Shown here: positions 1 through 10,100 of the stretch, in pieces | Numbering within the stretch: the first letter of the stretch is position 1 | Layout of the letters: each line of letters opens with the position of its first letter | NCBI GenBank assembly: GCA_964436315.1 | Contig: CAYTCZ010000014.1 | Span: forward strand, 1-44,555 | Reading direction: 5' to 3' | Length of the DNA stretch: 44,555 nt | Origin: CAYTCZ01 sp964436315 | Lineage (GTDB): Bacteria > Actinomycetota > Thermoleophilia > Gaiellales > Gaiellaceae | The notes under the pieces: generated by a model | The model's input: the letters and a program-made list of their open reading frames with translations, nothing else | Databases searched by the model: none | Told to the model about the DNA's origin: nothing | Translations under genes and position numbers: made by a program

Positions 1-2
1 TG

Positions 3-110
3 TACGCGTTCCTGCTTGCAGCCGAACGTGAATGGGTCATGAAGAGGGGTGGCCCATCCACGGACCCCTGGGGGGATTTGCAGCGCCTGATCGAGTTGGC
101 CCTGCAGTGA
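3..110 (+). CDS. C-terminal fragment of an unidentified protein (cut by window edge)
   Basis: An open frame enters from the left edge and stops with TGA at 108-110, leaving 35 residues. They are charged and helical in character, with AEREW and a Leu-rich tail (RLIELALQ). The composition looks protein-like rather than frame-shadow. It converges on the minus-strand GTPase gene. The fragment is too short to assign to a family, and the coding call rests only on the open frame and composition. Confidence 0.4.
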   Translation, partial: YAFLLAAEREWVMKRGGPSTDPWGDLQRLIELALQ

Positions 111-401
111 GACGTTGGTTACTCGAGCCCACTCCCCCGGGGGAGGTAGACGCTGTCTCAGCCTCCAAGAGAGTCGTCCTCAGCGACTCCAAGGCTTTCA
201 CACCCAGCACTTCGAGCCCGACGGCAGCTTCCGTTGAGCGTCTACTCATATCGGCTCTCGCCGCGGAATCCTCCGCGCTGAGCGCGCGGCTGCTCGTTTC
301 GTCTATGAGGGCGGGTGCGCGCGTGTGCCAGCCGGGGCGCGGATATTCGAACTCCTGGCATCTTGTAGTCGGCAGGATCCGAGATTGCCGCGAGCGGTGA
401 T
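111..401. other. Convergent intergenic stretch, no convincing gene
   Basis: About 290 bases separate the left-edge plus-strand stop from the stop of the minus-strand GTPase gene. A minus-strand open frame crosses it (37-435), but it overlaps both neighbours, has no visible ribosome binding site and a low-complexity tail. I see no T-tailed terminator hairpin and no RNA gene. Confidence 0.4.
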
Positions 402-1655
402 TCAGGTAGTCCCCATCTTTTTCGACCCAGACCACGCCTTCCGAGCATTCTTCATCACCTTCGCCGCCTCCTGCTTGGACTTGTGGTGAATGAAGTAGGC
501 CGTTGCGGCCTTTCCAACCGCATACGTCCCGGCACCTGCGACCGCGGCGGAAACTACCTCACCCCCGACCGGAATCAGCTTTGCCAAGGCGCGAGCGGCT
601 TCTCGCAATCCGAATCCGAGACCAACGTTCGCGCCGATGCCGGCCAGGAAGTCCCGGGCACTCTCCAGGCTCATTTGCCGTCCCCCCAGGTAGCCGATGG
701 CGCAGATCATCGTTACCTGGGTGCCGGTGATCGGAAGAATGTCAGCGACAGGGATCGGCGTAGCCGCGATGCCGGCGGTGGCGATCGCTGCCGCGGTCGT
801 GATTCGGTCTGCGAGCCCCGCCTGGATCGTCGTGACCTGGCTCAACCGCGCAAACTCTAACTGAGCTTCATCCGGAAGGTTATGGATGAGGTAGCGCAGC
901 AGGTCGTTGATGCGCCAACGTCCGTCAAATCGGAGCGTATCGTCGTCACGCCAGGACATGTAGGCGCAGACTCCGAAAACCTCGATTAGACTACCCATGA
1001 GCTCTCGCCGGCCGCTTATCATCTGGACGAGGTGTTTTACGACGGCTCGAACGCGGTCGACCTTCTCTTCGTAGTCCCGCTCCTCGTGCTTGTCAGGGTC
1101 GTGGAGAGCAATGAAGGGCGGCTCGAGCTGGTCGCACTGGGTTACGATTGCAACCACTGGTACTTCAGAGCCCTTCGATTCCCTCAGGTGATTTCTGATC
1201 GCAACGAGCTCGTCTAGGTCGCCGTCGATCGCTGCATCTACCTCAGTAGCTTTCACCAGAAAGAGGATGGCGTCGGGTACCTTCTCGTCGAACGCTCCGA
1301 GCACGGATTCGAGTGGGGTCTCAGCGTCGTCCTTCTCGTCGGGCGTAGAACCCTCTTGAAATCCGCGGGTGTCGAGGATCTCGAGCGCTCCGAACTCACC
1401 ACTGTAGTCGCGCCAGACAGGCGCTCCCGTCATCGACGTTTCGTGCCCGATCGCGGCTACTTTCTCGCCAAAAATCGCGTTGATGAGGGAGGACTTGCCG
1501 CTGCCGCGACGGCCAACGACTGCGAATCTCGGATTGCGCTTCTCGACCAGCAACCGTTTCAATTCTCGGACCTCGTTCTTGTAGCGATGTGCTCCCGGAA
1601 TCTTGTCCAGCACCGATTCTAGTTTGTCGAGAGTTTCTCGGAAGTCCTCATTCAT
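402..1655 (-). CDS. Era/TrmE-like GTPase with C-terminal DUF697-type membrane-associated domain
   Basis: A 417-residue P-loop GTPase. The N-terminal about 45 residues are helical and charged. The G domain follows, with G1 GRRGSGKSS (48-56), G3 DTRG (95-98) and G4 TQCD (172-175, in place of NKxD/TKxD). Residues about 270-375 form a Gly/Ala-rich hydrophobic block with the ATPIPVAD...GTQ pattern of YcjF/DUF697 proteins, which associate with membranes. The start is ATG at 1655, with CGGAGA upstream. It is the second gene after the small membrane protein, 46 bases downstream, so both should be transcribed from the sigma-type element at 2070-2097. By family analogy I infer a nucleotide-dependent membrane switch or effector. 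The GTPase call is firm. Its role in defence comes only from context. Confidence 0.85.
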   Translation of the reverse strand: MNEDFRETLDKLESVLDKIPGAHRYKNEVRELKRLLVEKRNPRFAVVGRRGSGKSSLINAIFGEKVAAIGHETSMTGAPVWRDYSGEFGALEILDTRGFQEGSTPDEKDDAETPLESVLGAFDEKVPDAILFLVKATEVDAAIDGDLDELVAIRNHLRESKGSEVPVVAIVTQCDQLEPPFIALHDPDKHEERDYEEKVDRVRAVVKHLVQMISGRRELMGSLIEVFGVCAYMSWRDDDTLRFDGRWRINDLLRYLIHNLPDEAQLEFARLSQVTTIQAGLADRITTAAAIATAGIAATPIPVADILPITGTQVTMICAIGYLGGRQMSLESARDFLAGIGANVGLGFGLREAARALAKLIPVGGEVVSAAVAGAGTYAVGKAATAYFIHHKSKQEAAKVMKNARKAWSGSKKMGTT

Positions 1656-1701
1656 GTCGTCTCCGTGGTCGGTGTGGCGGTCCCAGTTCTCCTAGTGGTT
1701 G

Positions 1702-2040
1702 TCAAAGTGACGCGAGAATCCGCTTCTTTAGCGACTTCGAGATCGGATATCCCGAAACACGCTTTCGGATGTCACTCTTCGAGTAGCCCTCCCGCTCCAA
1801 GCCTCGGAGGACGGCGTCGAAGAGCGCCTCGAGGCCGTACTCAACTAGCGCGTCGGAAATGAGAGCGAATAGACCGAGAAGCCCGATGCCCCCCAGCATT
1901 CCCAGCGGACCACCCAGAACAGCGAGAGCTGCGACGATGGCCGCTCCGCCAGCGAGACCGCCGGTAGCCATCGCAACGAGCAACACCAATCCGGGAACCC
2001 CAAGAGCGACCAATTTCTGCACCACCTTGTCCATGCTCAC
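1702..2040 (-). CDS. Small glycine-rich membrane protein
   Basis: A 112-residue protein. Residues about 10-62 are almost entirely Gly, Ala, Leu, Val and Ile, with glycine-zipper-like spacing, enough for one hairpin or two membrane spans. The C-terminal 45 residues are amphipathic and basic (GLEREGYSKSDIRKRV...SKSLKKRIL). There is no cleavable signal peptide. It is the first gene of the unit with the DUF697-type GTPase, suggesting the two act together at the membrane. The start ATG at 2040 has AGGAGG shortly upstream. I do not recognise the family. A pore-forming or anchoring role for the GTPase is speculation. Confidence 0.7.
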   Translation of the reverse strand: MSMDKVVQKLVALGVPGLVLLVAMATGGLAGGAAIVAALAVLGGPLGMLGGIGLLGLFALISDALVEYGLEALFDAVLRGLEREGYSKSDIRKRVSGYPISKSLKKRILASL

Positions 2041-2069
2041 CTCCTACGTTTGTACCTGTTGGACATTGG

Positions 2070-2097
2070 GATGACGGAGGCAGACGGGCTACTGACA
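2070..2097 (-). promoter_or_regulatory. ECF-type promoter element, site A
   Basis: On the minus strand, TGTCAGTAGC, ten bases, then CCGTCATC. TGTCAG runs 2097 to 2092 and CCGTCATC runs 2077 to 2070. The CGTC lies 36 bases upstream of the small membrane protein start (2040). A T-run immediately precedes TGTCAG. The same two boxes with almost identical spacing recur upstream of six other units in the window. Promoter function is inferred from recurrence, spacing and position. Confidence 0.8.
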
Positions 2098-2136
2098 GAA
2101 AAACCTGAGATTCCCGACGACCGCTGACCGTTGAGG

Positions 2137-3795
2137 TCATCGCTCTTCGAATGCCGCCGACGTATATCCTGCAGCGAGGCTCGCCCAGGTCGCAAAGAGC
2201 TTTCGGCCGGTCAACTCGAGCTCGGGGATATGCCGCTTGTGAAAGGTGGCGTTTCGTACCTCTAGCAAATCGCTCAGGTCGGTCATCAGCAGCGGATGCC
2301 GGTCGAGCGCCCGGGCGACCGGGCGTGCGTATTCTACTGCTTCATCATCGCTTAGAAGAAAGATGGGGAGAAGCCATAGGGTGATGCTCGTCCCGGCAGG
2401 CTGTTGCCCGGCATCGAGGATAGTGTCCGGCAGGCGATGGAGTTGCTGTAGAGCGTTGAGTACGTGTGCCTCGGATGGCCCCAAGTGACCGATGCCGGCA
2501 ATACCACTTCGGTCAGCCATCCATCCTTTGTTGCCCCGTTCCTTCTTCCAACGCTTCTGCTCAGGTTTTGGAGCGTCGAGGCACTGCTGTCGCCAGATTT
2601 CGAGCAGCGGCGTTGCAAATTCGCGCAGCGTCTGGATGAGAGCTTCGACGCTGTGCGCGTAGCGATCCTGAGCAATAGCGATATATTTCTCGGGTTCGAG
2701 TTTTGCGATGATGTTCCAGCGCCACGCATCTCGCATTTCGTCGATCACCGACTGCCAAATGGGGCCGTCCGCTGGTGTGGGAAGCTGTACTTGCTTCTCG
2801 AGTCCTGCTCGATGAGACTCTACCTCCCTCTCTAGCGCAGCTTCGCTGTCAATGCCGACAAGCCGCAGTACCAGTGACAATTCGGCCTTCATGGCCTCTG
2901 CGTGGTGACGGACGTGTCGGAGAAGAGGGCCGAGCCCCTTCTCCTGTTCCAGCCAACTCGGCACGAGGTCCGTGATCGGGCGAGGTGCAAACCGCTCCGG
3001 GATGAGTTCGGGCTCGTGAAACAGGGCGGTGGCGGGGCCTGCGATCCGATGCAGAAAATCAACCTGGCTCCACACTACGCAGTAGTGAAAGGAGTGACCC
3101 GTCGCTCGAACGTGCTCGTCGATGTCAATCGACGCGATTCGGGGCCGTGCCTCCCAGGTACCGAGCTCCGGAAGTTCTACGGGCTTCTCTCCTTCCTCAT
3201 CCGCTTTGTCGAAGCCTTCGTGAGGGTCTTCGGGCGGCCAAGGAACTGTTTCGACCTCGTCCGAGCCGATCAGCCGGCGGAGCAGCCTGGAAAGTTGGGC
3301 GCTTCCCCCCGCAACCCGAGGTTTTGTCTCATAGAGCCAATCTTTCACCTCGCTACGGAGGTCTCCAGCGACCTCGATCTCGACATCCTCGTCGCGTGGC
3401 AAGATTGGCGTCCTGGGCAGTTTTTTTCCTAGCCACAACCGCGGAATCACTTGCGGGACCTGGCTAGGGACGATGAAAGCCCACCCCTGATGGATCTCAC
3501 TCTCTTGAAGTCTCCCGTCGGTGATGGCCGTCTTCCAGCGGAACCCGCTGTCGGTCTCCACCAACCCACGATCCAGAAGCTCGGCGAGCGCGGAGTTCAC
3601 AAGGTCCGGCGGAAGGCCCACACAGCTGGCCAGCTCATCGCTATTGCGCGGTCGGATCGCAATCAATCGAAGCAATGTCTTCGCGAGGGCATCGAGCGAG
3701 CTCGGCGAATCGACCGTCACCCGGACTGGTACAGCCAGGGCAGGAAGCGGCAGCCACATTGTACGAGCTTGCAGGTTTCGGACTGGTTCGGGCAT
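2137..3795 (-). CDS. Winged-helix protein with C-terminal HEPN-like RX4H motif
   Basis: 552 residues, last gene of the seven-gene TerY/McrB-like operon. The N-terminal part (about residues 20-90) reads as a winged helix: LAKTLLRLIAIRPRNSDELA, then a recognition-helix-like stretch and LLDRGLVE. The centre is unassigned. Near the C-terminus, DLLEVRNATFHKR contains R-N-x3-H inside a helical region, the catalytic signature of HEPN ribonucleases. A TTG at 3813 would give a TTGA overlap with the helicase stop. ATG at 3795 has ACGAGG six to seven bases upstream, so I prefer it. Translational linkage to the helicase suggests it is part of that complex. I infer a DNA-binding or adaptor protein carrying an RNase effector. 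The HEPN call rests on one motif and its helical context. Confidence 0.7.
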   Translation of the reverse strand: MPEPVRNLQARTMWLPLPALAVPVRVTVDSPSSLDALAKTLLRLIAIRPRNSDELASCVGLPPDLVNSALAELLDRGLVETDSGFRWKTAITDGRLQESEIHQGWAFIVPSQVPQVIPRLWLGKKLPRTPILPRDEDVEIEVAGDLRSEVKDWLYETKPRVAGGSAQLSRLLRRLIGSDEVETVPWPPEDPHEGFDKADEEGEKPVELPELGTWEARPRIASIDIDEHVRATGHSFHYCVVWSQVDFLHRIAGPATALFHEPELIPERFAPRPITDLVPSWLEQEKGLGPLLRHVRHHAEAMKAELSLVLRLVGIDSEAALEREVESHRAGLEKQVQLPTPADGPIWQSVIDEMRDAWRWNIIAKLEPEKYIAIAQDRYAHSVEALIQTLREFATPLLEIWRQQCLDAPKPEQKRWKKERGNKGWMADRSGIAGIGHLGPSEAHVLNALQQLHRLPDTILDAGQQPAGTSITLWLLPIFLLSDDEAVEYARPVARALDRHPLLMTDLSDLLEVRNATFHKRHIPELELTGRKLFATWASLAAGYTSAAFEER

Positions 3796-3809
3796 CGAGA
3801 CCTCGTTGT

Positions 3810-6800
3810 TCAAATCGTCAGGGACGGAATGACTCGGCCGGGCTGGTCATCGTTGTTCACGTCTGACCAGACGCGCTTGAACGGCGCACTCCCCCTTTCC
3901 GGATGAGCAAGGCAGCGGCTGTCACCCAGCAGGATCACCTGGCTTCGAGCACGCGAAAGGCCGACATTCAAACGGTTCGGCAACGCAAGGAACCCCACTC
4001 TTCCGTCCGCGTTGCTGCGGACCGCGGACAGGATGACCAGCGGAAACTGCTTCCCTTGGAAGCTGTCTGCCGTTCCTAGTTCAACATGCTCCCATAATCC
4101 CGGCAGCTTCTCCCGAAGCCTTCGCTCCAAGAGCTGTTTTTGGGCACTGTAGAAAGGAATGAGGCCGATCGGACGACCTGTCTTGACGCGTCCGAGGAGC
4201 TCCTTCAAATCGGCCTCTCCGAGTCGCGACAGCAGCTTCAAGACGAGATCGGCTTCCCACGGGTTCTCCTCACGGAATGGCCACCCCGGGCTATTGCCGT
4301 TCTTCAGATGATCCGAGGTGTCGATCCAGACGAATGGCTCGTTGTCGCATAGGCCAAATCTGGGCGCCCACTCGGAGGTAGGGCCGCCCTGGCACTCATG
4401 CTCCAGTTTGACCTCCGGTTCGTAGAACGAGCGCGAGACCAACGTCCCGATGTCGCGGTGCATTCGAAACTGGCGATCCAGTGCTACACAGTTGCTCGAA
4501 TTGACCCCGCCGAGCTTGTCCCACAGAAACGAGAACAGCGATGTCGTCGAAAGATCGACTTCTCGTCGCAGCTCTTCGTCCAGCTTGCTCTCCAACGCAT
4601 CTTCGACGTGAGGTGGTAGCTGGTTCTGGTCCCCGATGAGGATGACCGAACGACCCAACGTCATCGGAATCAGAACATCGAGGCCACCTCGCCCCGCCTC
4701 GTCGACGATCACGACATCGTAGATGGTGTCGTCGAAGCGATCGGCCTTCTGACACGTCGTGGCTGTCACCGTGGCATACGACCTGATCACTTCCGGCATG
4801 GTCATTGGGCGGTCGTTCAGCGCTCGGATCCAGTCGTAGCGCACGGCCGCCTCGGATGCGGAATGCTGTTCGAATGCTACCTCCAGATGTTCTTCGACCC
4901 GATCGAGCCAGCCTCTTGCTTCGCGAACCCAACGGGTCCGCGGTAACTCCTGCACTGCGGCGGGGCCTTCGTCTTGTGAATCGACGGCGATGCGACATCC
5001 CTCGACGACCCTGTCCCACGCCTCCACAGCACGAGCGTCGAGCTCGCCTCTGAGCGCGGCTCGCTCTAGCCGTCGACGACCGAGCAACGCTGCACTGAGC
5101 TTCTCGAGTTCGGGTACATCCTCTGTCTCAGCCCCCTCCATTAGCCCCGAAACTGCTTCGATCAGCTCGACGCGTTGTGCGACATTCTCGAGAGCCAGGT
5201 CGCCTGGTTCATCGATCAACCTATGAATCGCGCCTCGAAGATCGGCGGCCATGCCTTTCCTGGAATCCGTCGCTGGGACCTCCCCCGCTTTCTCTTGGAG
5301 TTCGCGTAGAAGGTCGGCAAGTCCCTCGCGCAAGCGACTCATCTCGCTGAGTAGCCCCCCGGTCAACTCAGTCTGCGCTGCTTCCGCGCCCGACAGATCA
5401 TCGAAGTGCCCTATGGTCGCTGCGTCGGGGACGCCGAGATGTGGCGTGAGGTACCCGATCATTTTCCGCAGATTGCATAGCCGCTCGTAGCGAGCAAATC
5501 CGGGCGAATTTTTCAGGTCCTCGTACAGAGTCGCAGCCACACGCCTCGAGCGTAGGTCGGTAGCTACTCGGTGGGCGGCCTCTTCGTCCCCGACAGGGGC
5601 AAAGAGGTCGACGAACACATCTTGACCGGAAAGCTTCGCGGCAGCGGTATCCACAGCGTCGTTCTGGATGCTGGAAACGAGTACGCGCAGTGGGCCCCTC
5701 TCTTCATGGTCGGCGACGTTCCGATATCGACGTCGAAGCTGATGAATGATTTCAGCGATGACGGTGGTCTTCCCGGTCCCCGGCGGTCCCTGAATCAAAA
5801 GGACCCCTGGCTCCTGTGCGGCGCGCACTACGGCGCGTCGTTGCTGTTCGTTCAGTGCTGGCCCGTTCGGGCGACGCCAATAGGCCTTGTCCTGACTCTT
5901 AATCGGCGGAATTGTTTCGGGATATAGCAGATAGCGCAGGAGATCGGGGTTCGCAGCGCGCCCGCTGCGCAGTCTTTCGATTGCGTTGTCCCGCCGGTCG
6001 TGTTGCACCCGATCCCCCCAATCCTCCTTCGCAACGAGCTTTCCCCGAGACGCGGGTGTTACGGATGACTCGAATTCGATGACTCCCACGAGACGGCCAC
6101 TTCCTTCCTTTTGGATCAGCTTGAGCACTCCCTCCACCTCCGCTCCATCAGAGCCACCGAGGTCGTACACCGACACGGACGCCTCCACTCGCCACGCGCC
6201 CCCATCGCCGCGCTGATCTTCATCCGCCCATTCCACCGCGTCTTCGGTGTTTGCGATTGCAACGTCATACAGGGTGCCACGCTTCGAACGGCGAGCTTCA
6301 CCCACGACCTCACCATACTCCAAGGGCTTGCTCCTACGGCGCTCGAGAAGGGCCTCTTTCCGGCGCCGCTCGGCGTGCTCGTAGTCCATCCAAGCCCGAA
6401 GATGGTCGTTCGTCAGAGGAGCAAACGTCTCGAGCGGGGTACCGTTGATTCCATCACCAGACGTCACGAAATGCGGGTTCGGACACCGGACGAATCGAAC
6501 GTTCTGTAACTCCCTGCTGGGGCGCTCGCTGCGATTGAAGGACGTTGCCTCGAGGTACTGGCCGCCAACCGCGCCTTCGACCCGACACGTGAGAACGCCG
6601 CCCCGATGAAGGAAGAGTTTGACCTCGTGGCGAGGGATTTGATCGTCCGTGCGAAGTCTAACTGGCGTCTGGACCAGGAGTACGACGTGATCTTCGCGGT
6701 CCGGAATGCCGCATTGACGAATCAGTTCTTCCTTCGAAAACTCGCCGAGCACGTCCTCACTCAACAGAATCGAGGGGGGTTGGTCGAGCTGTGCAGGCAA

Positions 6801-7139
6801 GGCGCATCTCGCCATCGCCAAGCGTCCCGAAAGCCGTCCGTCCTCGGTTGGCACGAGCTCGAGACGCGTCAGAAATGGCTCGGGGGCGCTGTGCAACCAT
6901 GCCCGTGTCTCCCGGCGGTCGGAGTGTTTACTGAATCGGAGTGCGACCTGGCCGCTACCGAAACTCGCCTGTATGAGCTTCCCGTCCTCGAGAGTCACCC
7001 ACTCACGAAATGGACGGTCGCTGTGCGTGAGCTGTTTGAGGAGCTTGTCCTCTCGGACGATCTCCGCGTCAACGGGACACTCCCAGGTGAATCCGAGTTT
7101 CCAATTCAGGAAGTTGTGTCGATCTGGCCCTGTTGCCAT
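3810..7139 (-). CDS. SF1 helicase of the UPF1/DNA2/NAM7 type
   Basis: 1109 residues. The N-terminal about 430 residues are unassigned. The helicase core follows: motif Q region NEQQRRAVVRA, motif I GPPGTGKTT (451-459), motif II DEAG (about 813, a variant of DEAA), motif III GDQNQLPP (about 836), motif IV DRQFRMH, motif V TADSFQGKQF and motif VI VGLSRAR near the C-terminus. This combination defines the UPF1-like SF1 family, which translocates on DNA or RNA using ATP. The segment between motifs I and II is long (about 350 residues), with coiled-coil-like helices. The start ATG overlaps the upstream stop as TAATG, so translation is coupled to the DUF2357 protein. It probably supplies nucleic-acid translocation for the McrB-like complex. 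The family call is firm and the substrate unknown. Confidence 0.93.
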   Translation of the reverse strand: MATGPDRHNFLNWKLGFTWECPVDAEIVREDKLLKQLTHSDRPFREWVTLEDGKLIQASFGSGQVALRFSKHSDRRETRAWLHSAPEPFLTRLELVPTEDGRLSGRLAMARCALPAQLDQPPSILLSEDVLGEFSKEELIRQCGIPDREDHVVLLVQTPVRLRTDDQIPRHEVKLFLHRGGVLTCRVEGAVGGQYLEATSFNRSERPSRELQNVRFVRCPNPHFVTSGDGINGTPLETFAPLTNDHLRAWMDYEHAERRRKEALLERRRSKPLEYGEVVGEARRSKRGTLYDVAIANTEDAVEWADEDQRGDGGAWRVEASVSVYDLGGSDGAEVEGVLKLIQKEGSGRLVGVIEFESSVTPASRGKLVAKEDWGDRVQHDRRDNAIERLRSGRAANPDLLRYLLYPETIPPIKSQDKAYWRRPNGPALNEQQRRAVVRAAQEPGVLLIQGPPGTGKTTVIAEIIHQLRRRYRNVADHEERGPLRVLVSSIQNDAVDTAAAKLSGQDVFVDLFAPVGDEEAAHRVATDLRSRRVAATLYEDLKNSPGFARYERLCNLRKMIGYLTPHLGVPDAATIGHFDDLSGAEAAQTELTGGLLSEMSRLREGLADLLRELQEKAGEVPATDSRKGMAADLRGAIHRLIDEPGDLALENVAQRVELIEAVSGLMEGAETEDVPELEKLSAALLGRRRLERAALRGELDARAVEAWDRVVEGCRIAVDSQDEGPAAVQELPRTRWVREARGWLDRVEEHLEVAFEQHSASEAAVRYDWIRALNDRPMTMPEVIRSYATVTATTCQKADRFDDTIYDVVIVDEAGRGGLDVLIPMTLGRSVILIGDQNQLPPHVEDALESKLDEELRREVDLSTTSLFSFLWDKLGGVNSSNCVALDRQFRMHRDIGTLVSRSFYEPEVKLEHECQGGPTSEWAPRFGLCDNEPFVWIDTSDHLKNGNSPGWPFREENPWEADLVLKLLSRLGEADLKELLGRVKTGRPIGLIPFYSAQKQLLERRLREKLPGLWEHVELGTADSFQGKQFPLVILSAVRSNADGRVGFLALPNRLNVGLSRARSQVILLGDSRCLAHPERGSAPFKRVWSDVNNDDQPGRVIPSLTI

Positions 7140-10100
7140 TAGTCCTCCTTCAGCTGAATCAGTGCGACGCGGTGTCCCCGCAAAGTGTCCGCGAGCATTG
7201 CCGCGAACGGTGAGCGCTCATCTGCCCCGGCCGGAATCGTGAAGTCGACCCGCGGCTCTGGCCTGTATCCACGCGTTTGCAGCTCGCGATCGATTTGCTC
7301 TGTCAAGTCCGCCAGTCCGCGACTGGTCTCACCCAACGCATGGAGAAATCCGGTTGGCGGATCGTCGATTCGCCGGCGTCGCAGCAGCGCGAGCAGCACG
7401 AGTCCCCACTCCTGAAAGATCTCGATGGCGACCGGTTCTCCAACCCAGTCATGTCGGAGCGCCTCGGCCACGGCCTGGCAAGCGCGTAGCAGCTGGTCGG
7501 ATTGCGCCTCGGAAAGTCGCTCGACCACAACCTCACAGGTCCAAAAGGCCGTCGCCATCGCCCACAAACGGTGACGCACTCCGGGGAGGTCGTTCGCAGC
7601 TTCGAGTTGTGAGTCGAGAAACGACGAAAGGTCGTCCAGAAAGCTAGAAAAGACATCTTCACTCACGAGTTCGGGACTCCCGAACATCCGTCCGAGGGCT
7701 TCGAAGTTCCGCGCACTAGCCTCGCCTGCGGCAATCTGCGCTACAACGAACTCTGGTGCAAAGCGGGGAACCGCGCTTCTCAGCCGACTGAGGGAAATCA
7801 GGGCCTGCATTTCCAAATCGTCTACTTTTCGCTGCGCTTTCGAGCCAGACTCGCTGAGTAGCTGTTTGATTCCCCACAAGCGGCGACGATCGGGCGACGG
7901 GTTCTTCGTATCTTTGCCCCTACGTTTCCGGACCTGCGGGATCGAGTCACGCTGGATGCCGGCGAGGCTCGTCAGCAGCGCGGCGCATTTTGCGATCAAT
8001 TGCTCACTGCGTTTCGGAGCATCGGCGAGTGCTCGTCCAGCGGGCAGAACCTCCGTGAGAATTGTGGTGAGGTTGGCTACGTGCGACTCGAGATCGTCCA
8101 CTTGTTGCAGTACCTCATCGGGCGATCCCTTGATCTTGTTCCGGGTCGTCGTCTTTTTCTTCTTCGGGGGGTCGAAAAACCTCGTCTGATCGAAAAGTAC
8201 GACGTACTCGCGTTCGAGGCGGTCAATGACGGGCTCGCAGTTCTCCCAACCCGACGACGTGGGGAACTCGGGCACGAGGTTTCTCACCTGAGGGCCACCA
8301 CTTCCCACATCACCGCGGCTCCACCTGACCTCGATCTCTCCGAAGGGGGCGTCGTTGACCGGGCGGAGATGGACACGAAAAGCATCCTCCGCATACCGGT
8401 AGTGAACATGAAGTCTAACCTCGACCGGTGAAGGTAGAGGCAAGGACCCGTGCTCGACGACCGTATGCATCTCGACCCGGCGATTCTCGGCCTGACCGCT
8501 GGCCAGCGGCAAGTCCAGATGATCCACCCCGGCCGGTAGCTGGAAGGTCTCCGGCGACGTATGACTCAGAATCTGGCCGGGTCGAACCCCTCGCTTCAAT
8601 TGCTTCTCGTCCAGTAGGGCGATGCGCCGCCGTCCCTGATTCGTAGACACAAGCAGGTGGAGCTCGGGAATGATGTCGCGCCACGTCGGCAAGTCCCTGC
8701 CGTGACGGTCGAGAAATACCGAGCAACCTCGTGCCGCCAGTGTGGCCGGAGATTTCGAGGCGAGGCAGTTTGCTGCAGGGATGTGCTTCTGAACGACGGT
8801 CCGAAGTTGCGTCGCGTCCACAACAGAAAACGGCTCACCCACCAGCAGCACGTGCAGACGACTATCGACGAGATGTCTCTGAATCTGCTCCAGCGCTGCG
8901 AGCTCCATTACGAACGCTCGCAGCCAATCATCCAGTTGCGCGGAAACTCTTCGTGAGAGTTGGGAGAGCACTTCTTCGGATACCGTCGCTGATGCCAGTG
9001 CCAGATCACCTTCACGGTCGAGGCAGGGAACCCGGACCTCTTCCTGAGTGAGATCTCGAATGAGTGCATGCAGCCGGGGTTCGCAAAGCAGTCGCTTACG
9101 AACGTCTGCCTGGTTTCGAACGTCGTCCCATCCCCGACAAACAAGGTCCCCAATCTCCGAGAGGTAGCCTTCGGTCCCGAGCAGTGGAGCGGGCGTATCA
9201 GGGCGTCCGAAGACCGCGCGTCGCTCCCAATACCAGGCGTCTTCCGAATCTTTCGTGTCGATTCGACCAATCAGCAGCGAAGCTGTGCAGGCCTGCGCCC
9301 CTGCGTCTACCACGAGGACGACATCTCCCTCATTCACCGCCTCTGCGCTACCGCTCGCGCGCCAGCCCATCGCTGCAGCGACCGACCGCCACACGAGCCA
9401 CGTTTTGGAACTAGCGGGCAGAATCGCTCTTAGCGCGCGCATTCCTACTTCGTCGAGGTCGTCCGGCGTGGCAACCGCCAACCTACTGGACAAATCCATC
9501 CGACCTCGCAGCAGATGCCGCACGATCTTTCGCGCGTGTTCGTGCTCGTCTCGAATCGTCGTCGCTTCACTGGCGAGAACTCGGACGGCCTCGTCGAGCG
9601 ACGTGATGCACCAGTCGCCTCTCACCGCGCTCGACGCACTCGAACCGCACGGAACCGGCGTCGTTTGTTTGCCGTCGTCATCGACTACGCGCGCTGCCAC
9701 AGCTGGCTCACCAGTGAGAGCCGAATCGGCAGCCTCGGCAATCACCGGAGTCGGACCGTAAAGATCGAAGCCCAGCTCACGCAGACATCTCCCGGCGGAC
9801 GTGCTTCCCGCACTCTCGTACGGTTGACCGATGCATTGGCAAATCCATCGCGCCAAGTTCCAGATTCCGCTCCGATCGGCGGCGCCTTCCCAGACGTAAA
9901 CGTTGTCCGCGTTGACCTGCTGACCCAGGACTTCTAGAGGGAGACCTCGCCAAGACGACCACGTCTCGGGAATCTCGGTCCGGAGGTCGAGCTGGAAGCT
10001 GTGGCGCTCACTTCCAGCGGGACGAAGCATACCTTCGCCTCTCAAACGCGAGATTTCGATGTCTACAGTTCGACCTTCCGTTCGAACTGTTACGGTGCGC

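Noticed and set aside
37..435. Minus-strand 132-codon frame downstream of the GTPase
   Set aside because: Overlaps genes on both sides, no ribosome binding site, and no recognisable family.
740..745. TGTCAG inside the GTPase gene (also 1091-1096 and, in hsdS, 26548-26553)
   Set aside because: Within coding sequence, no CGTC box at 15-16 bases and no gene downstream in that direction.
2114..2128. 15-base near-match (one mismatch) to 43978-43992 (GTCAGCGGTCG then CGG), possible attachment sites
   Set aside because: A single short match of this size is expected by chance in 44 kb on both strands, and it does not correspond to the tRNA end.
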